From: Desulfatitalea alkaliphila
Lineage (GTDB): Bacteria; Desulfobacterota; Desulfobacteria; Desulfobacterales; Desulfosarcinaceae
NCBI RefSeq assembly: GCF_022968795.1
Contig: NZ_JALJRB010000026.1
Location: forward strand, 1-64,000
Reading direction: 5' to 3'
Length of the DNA stretch: 64,000 bases
Shown here one piece after another: positions 55,698-61,632 of the stretch (the first letter of the stretch is position 1; every line of letters starts with the position of its first letter). A program made the position numbers and the translations under genes. The notes beneath the pieces were generated by a model that saw nothing but the letters and a program-made list of their open reading frames with translations, searched no databases and had not been told where the DNA came from.

Positions 55698-57218
55698 TCA
55701 GAGCGTCGTCCACTGGCCCACGGTCTGGACCGCATGACCGGTGCCGAAGTGGCGCGTGAAGATGTTGTAGTAGTACAACTCCTCCTTGCTGCGGATCAGC
55801 GGGCATTGCGCTTGGGCGGCGGCCAGCCGGTCATCGTCGAACATCTTCTCGAAATGGACGGTCAGGGGCGCCGCGGAGCCGGATCCTTGTGAAAACTCCT
55901 GCTTGAGGCGCCAGGTGATCTGCTCCGGCAGATCGTCGGCGTAGGCCTGGCGGAAAACCCACTTCTCAATCTTCTCGCTGCCGTTGGGCCGGATCTTCAA
56001 TTCCGGCGCCATGGCCATGGCGGCGCGCAGCAACTCTCCGGAAATCAAGGGGGTTACCACCCGCAGGCCGTTGCACTGGTTCATGCGGTCCAGGCGCAAT
56101 GCGGCGTTGCTGTGCAGCGCCCGCAACACCAACAGTTGACCGGCGAACATCTCTTCCGGCGGCCGCTCCTTCAAAAACAGATAGCCGCAAAACACCTCGT
56201 CGCCCCCCTCGCCGGAGAGCAGCACTTCAATCCCATGTTCGCGCGCGTGGCGCGAGATCAGGTAGTTGGAGACCGCGCTGCGTACCAGGGAAGGATCGAA
56301 GGATTCAAGATGGTAGATCACGTCGTCCAGCACACCCAGCATGGTGTCCAGGTCGATGATCATTTCGTGGTGGTCGGCGCCGATGTGGTCGGCCACCAGG
56401 CGGGCGTTGCGGATGTCTTCGCTTTCTCCCACTCCCAAGGCAAAGGTTTTCAAACGCTTGTCGTCACCCAATTTTTTCCGGCAAGCGCGGGCGGCCAGCA
56501 TGGCCACCACGCTGCTGTCGATCCCGCCGCTGAGCAGACTGCCCGTGGGGCGGGTGAAATCCACCTGCGCCGCCAGGCTGTTGTCGATGATGCGCCGGAT
56601 GTCGGCCACGGCTTGGCCGGTGTCGGTGCACAACGGCTGGGGCGGCTGGGCCGGCAGGGCGGCAAAGGGGTGCAGGGCGCCGCTTTGATCCATGTAGTGG
56701 CCGGGGGGGAATTCATACACCTCGTCGGTGATCGCCAGCACGCTTTTGAGCTCCGATCCCAGATAGACGGCGTCGTCTTTGCGGCCGTAGAACAGGGTTT
56801 TGATGCCCAGCAGGTCCCGGGCGGCCAGGACGCCGTTGTCGTCGGCGATGATGAAAGTGAAGATGGCATCGTCCAGGTATTGGAACATTTCGGTGCCGTG
56901 GCGTTCATGGAGGCGCAGCAGAATGCGCTCTTGGCGATAAGGGCCTTCTCCGACGCCGAGCTGTTCCGCCAGGGGCGCCCAATTGGTGATCTGGCCGTCG
57001 AAGCCGATGATGTGGTGGGCCGGCGAGGTGTCCACCAGCGGCACCGGTATCCGGCCCGGATCGCCGCCCACGTCCGCCGGCAGGTAGTTCTGGCCGATGG
57101 TCGCCGTTTTACACTTGGTCCAGCCGCCGATATCGGGTCCGCGATGGGCAATACGGTCCAACATGAGGCGCCACTGCCCGGCCACGCCGTTGCCGATGAT
57201 CGCTATCCAACCACTCAT
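55698..57218 (-). CDS. Asparagine synthetase-like protein with inactive glutaminase site
   Basis: 506 residues; start at 57218 supported by aaggag. N-terminal class II amidotransferase fold begins MSGWIAIIGNG: the catalytic Cys2 of AsnB is Ser here, and the NGEIYN motif is replaced by FDGQITN, so glutamine hydrolysis is probably lost. The synthetase domain is intact: PP-loop LLSGGIDSSVVAML (about 230), LSGEGGDEVFCGY and RKxW-like EKWVFRQAY. It may use ammonia from the neighbouring full-length enzyme or make another amide or lactam. Second gene of a pair, 64 nt after the AsnB at 57283-58863. Confidence 0.85.
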   Translation of the reverse strand: MSGWIAIIGNGVAGQWRLMLDRIAHRGPDIGGWTKCKTATIGQNYLPADVGGDPGRIPVPLVDTSPAHHIIGFDGQITNWAPLAEQLGVGEGPYRQERILLRLHERHGTEMFQYLDDAIFTFIIADDNGVLAARDLLGIKTLFYGRKDDAVYLGSELKSVLAITDEVYEFPPGHYMDQSGALHPFAALPAQPPQPLCTDTGQAVADIRRIIDNSLAAQVDFTRPTGSLLSGGIDSSVVAMLAARACRKKLGDDKRLKTFALGVGESEDIRNARLVADHIGADHHEMIIDLDTMLGVLDDVIYHLESFDPSLVRSAVSNYLISRHAREHGIEVLLSGEGGDEVFCGYLFLKERPPEEMFAGQLLVLRALHSNAALRLDRMNQCNGLRVVTPLISGELLRAAMAMAPELKIRPNGSEKIEKWVFRQAYADDLPEQITWRLKQEFSQGSGSAAPLTVHFEKMFDDDRLAAAQAQCPLIRSKEELYYYNIFTRHFGTGHAVQTVGQWTTL

Positions 57219-57282
57219 TTGCGCTCCTTTGTTTTACGGTTTTACTTGTTTCGCGAGCCCTTACGCCGTCTGCCGCCCTCGG

Positions 57283-58863
57283 TCAGGTGGCGGTGGCCGC
57301 ATCTTTCATCGTGCCGCTGATTTTTTCCCGTTCCTCGTCGAAATCGAATCCCGTCCAGATACCGATGGACGGCAACAGGGAGTCCTGGGGGTGGTAGCGT
57401 CTAAAGATCTTGAAATAGTAGGCCGCCTCCTTGCTGTTGATCACCGCTGCGGGGTGGGCCTTCCGGATGCGCGCCATCTCTTCATCGGAAATCTCCCGCT
57501 CCGCCAACCGTTCTCCCAGGTCCTCACATCCCGCGCCTTGGGTGTACTGCACCTTGTAACGCCACAGGATGTCGTCGGGGATCAAACCCGAGCCCTCGAA
57601 GGCTTTGCGCAGAATCCATTTTTCCACCTTGGCGCCGTTGACGGCGCGAATCTTCAAATCCGGTGCGATGCGCATGGCCAGATCGATCATGGCCGTGTCG
57701 AAAAACGGTACCCGCAGCTCCAGGCTGAAGTGCATGCCCATGCGGTCGGCCCGTTGCAGGTTGATGTTGTGAACCCCCGCCACCAGGCGTTGCACCTCCT
57801 GATTCAGGGCATCCGGCGACAGTCGTTTCATATAATGGTAGCCGGCGAACAGTTCGTCGGCCCCCTCTCCGGTCAGCACCACCGTGACGTATCGGGCCGC
57901 CAGTTTGCAGGTGAAATAGCACGGTACGGCACAGCGCACCAAGGCGGGGTCGTAGGTTTCGAGGGTTCGAATCACCAGTGGCAGGACTTCGTAATACTCC
58001 TCTTCGGTGAAGATGTACTCGTGGTGGTCCGAGCCGATGTGGGCCGCGACCCGCCGGCCGGCTTTGAGGTCGTCGCTTTCCTTGCCGGCAGCATCCCGCA
58101 TGCCGACGGCGAAGGTATGCAAATAGGGGATCTGCTGGGCGGCGATGGCCGCGATCAAGCTGCTGTCCAAGCCGCCGCTGCAAAAGGCGCCCACCTGGAT
58201 CCGGGGATCGGAAAGCAGGCGTTTGGTGACGGACCGGTCCAGGGTATCGCGGATGCGGCGCCCCGCTTCGCTCACATCGACCATCGGCCTTTGGGCGGGC
58301 GGCGGCACCTGGTAGTAAGGCACGAAACCCTCGGACGGGGTGTAATAGTGGCCGCAGGGAAATTCATGCACCTGGTCCAGCCCGGCCAAACTCATGGCCC
58401 CCAGTTCGGAACTGAAGTAAAGGCGATCATGCAGGTGGCCGTAGTAGAGTGGTTTGATGCCCACGGGGTCGCGGGCCAGCATAAAATTGTCACCGTCGAA
58501 AAGGGCGAATGCGAACATGCCGTCCAGATCGTGCACGCAGTGCGGTCCTTTTTGGCGGTACAAATGCAGAATGACTTCCGAATCGGAATGGGTGGCGAAG
58601 GTGTAATCGGCGGTCAGTCGATCCCGGAGGGCTTGAAAATTGTAGATTTCACCATTGCAGATGATGCCGGCCCTTCCGTTGTCGGCCAGAATGGGCTGGT
58701 GGCCCCGGGCCACGTCCACGATGGACAGCCGGGTGTGTCCCAGAACGGCGGCCCCGTGTTGGAATATACCGCGATCGTCCGGTCCTCGGTGTGGCATGGC
58801 ATCCAGCATTCGGGTGATGGTTTGGGTGTCGTCGATGCCGAAGCATCCTGCAATTCCGCACAT
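57283..58863 (-). CDS. asnB: Asparagine synthase (glutamine-hydrolysing)
   Basis: 526 residues. MCGIAGCFG with nucleophile Cys2, RGPDDRGIF, GHTRLSIVD and ICNGEIYNF form a complete glutaminase site; PP-loop FCSGGLDSSLIAAI (about 230), LTGEGADELFAGY and EKWILRKAF form the ATP-dependent amide ligase. Converts Asp, Gln and ATP to Asn. Start preceded by gggaggt. First of two tandem asn-type genes. Confidence 0.92.
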   Translation of the reverse strand: MCGIAGCFGIDDTQTITRMLDAMPHRGPDDRGIFQHGAAVLGHTRLSIVDVARGHQPILADNGRAGIICNGEIYNFQALRDRLTADYTFATHSDSEVILHLYRQKGPHCVHDLDGMFAFALFDGDNFMLARDPVGIKPLYYGHLHDRLYFSSELGAMSLAGLDQVHEFPCGHYYTPSEGFVPYYQVPPPAQRPMVDVSEAGRRIRDTLDRSVTKRLLSDPRIQVGAFCSGGLDSSLIAAIAAQQIPYLHTFAVGMRDAAGKESDDLKAGRRVAAHIGSDHHEYIFTEEEYYEVLPLVIRTLETYDPALVRCAVPCYFTCKLAARYVTVVLTGEGADELFAGYHYMKRLSPDALNQEVQRLVAGVHNINLQRADRMGMHFSLELRVPFFDTAMIDLAMRIAPDLKIRAVNGAKVEKWILRKAFEGSGLIPDDILWRYKVQYTQGAGCEDLGERLAEREISDEEMARIRKAHPAAVINSKEAAYYFKIFRRYHPQDSLLPSIGIWTGFDFDEEREKISGTMKDAATAT

Positions 58864-59245
58864 CGGTTGTACCTCCCTATTTATTTGTGGAACACGAACA
58901 GGGGTTTGATGCCCACCGGGCGTCGGATCGCGGTTTCAATATCGGTCGCTACGGGCCCGTTCTGCTTGCGAATCGGCACGGGGGCGGGATCGGCGTTCGG
59001 GGTGGGTCCTGAACCCTTGGCGCCGTAGGAATTAGAAGTCCAGCGTCATTCGAACCATTGATGGTGATTGATGCACATGCATATAGGTCCTAACGTGACC
59101 GGCGGGGATTGTCAAGGAAAGGCCAAACAAGAAATGTGGCACCCTTGACACAAATAGACACGAGCTGCAAATCAAATGCTTGTTAAGCGGTTCATCCTGG
59201 GGTGAAGGTTATCAGCTTGCATACAGATATCAGTACCGTCACCGG
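58864..59245. other. Intergenic region, leader of asn gene pair
   Basis: No ORF with coding character. On the minus strand TTGACA (59115-59110), a 17-nt spacer and TAGGAC (59092-59087) is a moderate promoter candidate for the asn pair, leaving a leader of about 215 nt. Nothing else recognised; gttaag occurs as a loose direct repeat at each end of the cassette-side part. Confidence 0.35.
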
Positions 59246-59622
59246 TTAAGCCGTGATCCATAATTCACTGACCACTGAGAATGCCTGGTCGTAATAATCG
59301 GCGTACGCGTCATTCTGAACAGGCGAGAGCCATTCGACCACGACGCTCTTCCAGCCAAAAGCCTCGGCGATGGACGGATCAAGCACATTGGGTGTATTCG
59401 CGCACCATCGTGCGAAGCCAGTGTTCGCTGCGTTTTGCCGTTGGCGGTCTTGGTCGTCTTGGAATGCCCTCATTCTATCGGGGAAAACGAGTTTCACCAG
59501 CAAGGGAATCGAAACCGCATCACCTCTGAATGCCTAAGCCACGTTTTGTTTTCCACAACGGCAGATTTTTTCTTAAGCAATGCAATGGTAGTGTCTTTGT
59601 CATAAGGGTTCATGCGGCTCAT
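59246..59622 (-). pseudogene. Frameshifted cassette gene of unknown function
   Basis: The ATG at 59622 with gaaagga upstream opens MSRMNPYDKDTTIALLKKK, which stops after 42 codons; the shifted frame continues without a start as GDAVSIPLLVKLVFPDRM, then ARWCANTPNVLDPSIAEAF, to a stop at 59246. The full span (377 nt) is not a multiple of three. Both pieces look like one protein of about 125 residues, split by a single indel near 59515-59525. Family not recognised. The start lies 20 nt after an attC-like site, as for an integron cassette gene. Confidence 0.55.
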
Positions 59623-59641
59623 GAGAAATCCTTTCGATAGA

Positions 59642-59746
59642 GGTACAACGATTTAATCACCGGCGCGCGGAAGGCTGGCGAGCTGCTACGGCTTCTCCGA
59701 CCTCGCGCTATTGCCCTTCGCGTCCAGTGAATTTACATGTTGTGCC
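59642..59746 (-). mobile_element. attC-like site 1
   Basis: On the minus strand: GGCACAAC, then TTCACTGG, ACGCGAAGGGCAATAG, a GC-rich imperfect palindrome, GGTGATTAAAT, and GTTGTACC. The AAC...GTT ends, L-box-like segments and about 105-nt length fit an integron attC. Shares CACTGG, CGCGAAGG and GCAATAG blocks with 60411-60518. Confidence 0.5.
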
Positions 59747-59826
59747 TTTATATTGTTATTTTAATGGCTTATGCATCATAAAAATCGCCCGTTGACGAAT
59801 ACATATAATGTATGTATATTTTGGCC

Positions 59827-60095
59827 ATGGACATTATCTGGGACCCAAATAAGGCTGAGACCAACCTTAAGAAACATGGGAATTCTCCGATGCTGAAATG
59901 GTCCTTTATGACTCCTTTGCCATGACCATTGAAGAACAAATAGTTGCAAATGAACTACGATATGTGACCATTGGGACGGATTCAGTTGGACGAATACTCG
60001 CCGTCGTTTATTCATACAGATCGGATACCATTCGATTGATTTCAGCCAGAAAAGCGACCCGCAAGGAAAGGACACAATATGAAGAAGGAATATAA
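59827..60095 (+). pseudogene. brnT: BrnT-family toxin gene with internal frameshift
   Basis: The ATG at 59827 opens MDIIWDPNKAETNLKKHG, the typical BrnT N-terminus; the frame then leaves, and the continuation in another frame is EFSDAEMVLYDSFAMTIEEQ, then RILAVVYSYRSDTIRLISAR and KATRKERTQYEEG, the typical BrnT C-terminus. The span of 269 nt is one short of a multiple of three, consistent with a deletion near 59880. The RelE-fold RNase would not be made intact unless frameshifting occurs. Overlaps brnA by 17 nt. Confidence 0.8.
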
Positions 60096-60336
60096 TTTTG
60101 AAAATGCCAAAAGAGGCCCGGTTGCACCCACTAAGGGTAAAACCAGGATTACCATGTATCTTGATACGGATATTATTGAAGATTTCCGTGAAAGAGCGGA
60201 CAAAACTGGATATGGTTACCAAACCATGATTAATGAAGCACTTAGAGAATATATTTCAAAAAGCGGAAAGCCTCTCGATGAGACAGTTATCCGCCAGGTA
60301 ATTCGGGAAGAATTGGAGCGGGTTGCCCATCATTGA
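60079..60336 (+). CDS. brnA: BrnA-family antitoxin
   Basis: 85 residues. RGPVAPTKGKTRITMYLDTD and GYGYQTMINEALREYI form the ribbon-helix-helix DNA-binding/dimer region characteristic of BrnA; the C-terminal helix (DETVIRQVIREELERV) would contact BrnT. Intact, although its cognate toxin is frameshifted. Followed by a hairpin terminator. Confidence 0.88.
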   Translation: MKKEYNFENAKRGPVAPTKGKTRITMYLDTDIIEDFRERADKTGYGYQTMINEALREYISKSGKPLDETVIRQVIREELERVAHH

Positions 60337-60374
60337 TATATCGGTATTCCAATTACTCATTTGTTTTTAGTTTG

Positions 60375-60404
60375 CGGCCTTCCATTTTTGTGAGGCCGCT
60401 TTTA
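60375..60404 (+). terminator. Rho-independent terminator after brnA
   Basis: Perfect 7-bp stem gcggcct (60375-60381) / aggccgc (60394-60400) followed by tttt. Confidence 0.75.
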
Positions 60405-60410
60405 TTTGAG

Positions 60411-60518
60411 GCACAACGCCTGAACTGTGCGGCGCGGGGTACTTACTATCGACCTGCTATTGCCTTTTCGGCAAATCACGCCGCCCCTTCGCGTCCGCCA
60501 CCAGTGAGTTGTTAGTGG
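60411..60518 (-). mobile_element. attC-like site 2
   Basis: On the minus strand: CCACTAAC, AACTCACTGG, GGACGCGAAGGGGCGGCG, GCAATAG, CGCGCCGC, CAGTTCAGGC and GTTGTGCC. The TAA stop of the DUF2007 gene forms part of the CTAAC end, as in many cassettes. CAGTTCAG and TCACTG can pair with an extrahelical base, as in folded attC sites. Confidence 0.55.
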
Positions 60519-60865
60519 TCCATATTCTGATTGCCGAGATTTATTCCCATGAAAGACAATTTAATGTCTTTCAAAATCTGGGTAGCCTCCTCAAATTGAT
60601 CAATTCTTATCATAAGTCTTGCAGGGTCCGCCAACGGTCGAACATACATAAAATGTTCACCTTTGAAAAAATACTGTATTCCTTCACTGTCAAGAACAGA
60701 TTTTAAAAATGCTATATCAGCAGGATTGTATGTCGCAAGCGCTTCTTTGTAAGCCACGAATACAGCGGCAGGCTCTTCTGGTAGTTCATCAATAAGTTCG
60801 ACATTGCATTCAGGGCATTTGATGATGCCTTCTATAAATTCGGATTTGCATTCGGGGCAAAACAT
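60512..60865 (-). CDS. Zinc-ribbon DUF2007-like protein
   Basis: 117 residues. N-terminal zinc ribbon MFCPECKSEFIEGIIKCPEC with two CxxC pairs, then a DUF2007-like domain (YNPADIAFLKSVLDSEGIQY, PLADPARLMIRIDQFEEA). Such proteins are small putative signal transducers or regulators with no defined role. The stop codon lies within an attC-like site, suggesting it is the gene of an integron cassette in minus orientation. Confidence 0.75.
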   Translation of the reverse strand: MFCPECKSEFIEGIIKCPECNVELIDELPEEPAAVFVAYKEALATYNPADIAFLKSVLDSEGIQYFFKGEHFMYVRPLADPARLMIRIDQFEEATQILKDIKLSFMGINLGNQNMDH

Positions 60866-61005
60866 GTGCAGGTTCCTCGTTTAGTGTAACTATAGATTAT
60901 GCAATCTGCATAAGCAGACTGCTACGGGATGCATATATCCAGCGCGGATGATTATCCGAAATAAGATAACCCCCTGAATCTACACAATTATGGACTCCAT
61001 TACAA

Positions 61006-61530
61006 TCATTTCGGTTCCTGCGAATCATTCCCTTCTGGTGTGCATGCCATTTCGCGCCGTGCTTCGGACAGCGCTGATGCGACCACCCCGGCGGGCACCG
61101 CCACGATTCCGAGCCCAATTAATAAAACAAGGCCCGTAAAGATACGCCCTCCCGCCGTGATAGGATATATGTCACCATATCCCACGGTCGTTAATGTCGC
61201 CACCGCCCACCACATAGAGTGAAAGACAGAGGCAAAGATTTGCGGTTGAGCTGGATTCTCGAAGTGATAAATGCCAACCGAGGCGAGATAAAGGATTATC
61301 CCACTGGCGCTTAGATAGAGGACTAGTTCCTCTCTTGCCAGATGAAACGCATGTTTCAGTCTCGCCATGGCCGCGTTGTACCGCATGATTGTAATGACTC
61401 GGAACAATCGAAGCAGTCTAAACACACGAACGGATCGCAAGTCCAAACCTGTCGATAGATAAAAAGGAAGGATCGCAACCAAATCCTTTAGGAATGAACG
61501 GAGCAATGTTCGTCTGCTCGGTCTTGTCAT
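61006..61530 (-). CDS. Potassium channel-like protein (short, S3/S4 to S6)
   Basis: 174 residues. Begins inside the voltage-sensor region (DLVAILPFYLS; S4-like SVRVFRLLRLFRVITIMR), then S5 (LVLYLSASGIILYLASVGI), the selectivity filter TLTTVGYGD and S6 (IFTGLVLLIGLGIVAVPAG). S1-S2 are missing compared with six-helix Kv channels. An in-frame TGA sits 12 nt upstream of the ATG, and gaggggg precedes it, so the short protein is either genuine or a 5'-truncated gene re-started here. Confidence 0.75.
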   Translation of the reverse strand: MTRPSRRTLLRSFLKDLVAILPFYLSTGLDLRSVRVFRLLRLFRVITIMRYNAAMARLKHAFHLAREELVLYLSASGIILYLASVGIYHFENPAQPQIFASVFHSMWWAVATLTTVGYGDIYPITAGGRIFTGLVLLIGLGIVAVPAGVVASALSEARREMACTPEGNDSQEPK

Positions 61531-61632
61531 CTGCCCCCCTCAAGGTGTGGAACGATCGGAGAAAAAAACCGGTTTTTGTCATCACTTACTGGACGAACAG
61601 CGCTTGTCCGATCAGCCTGACACGCTTATGCT

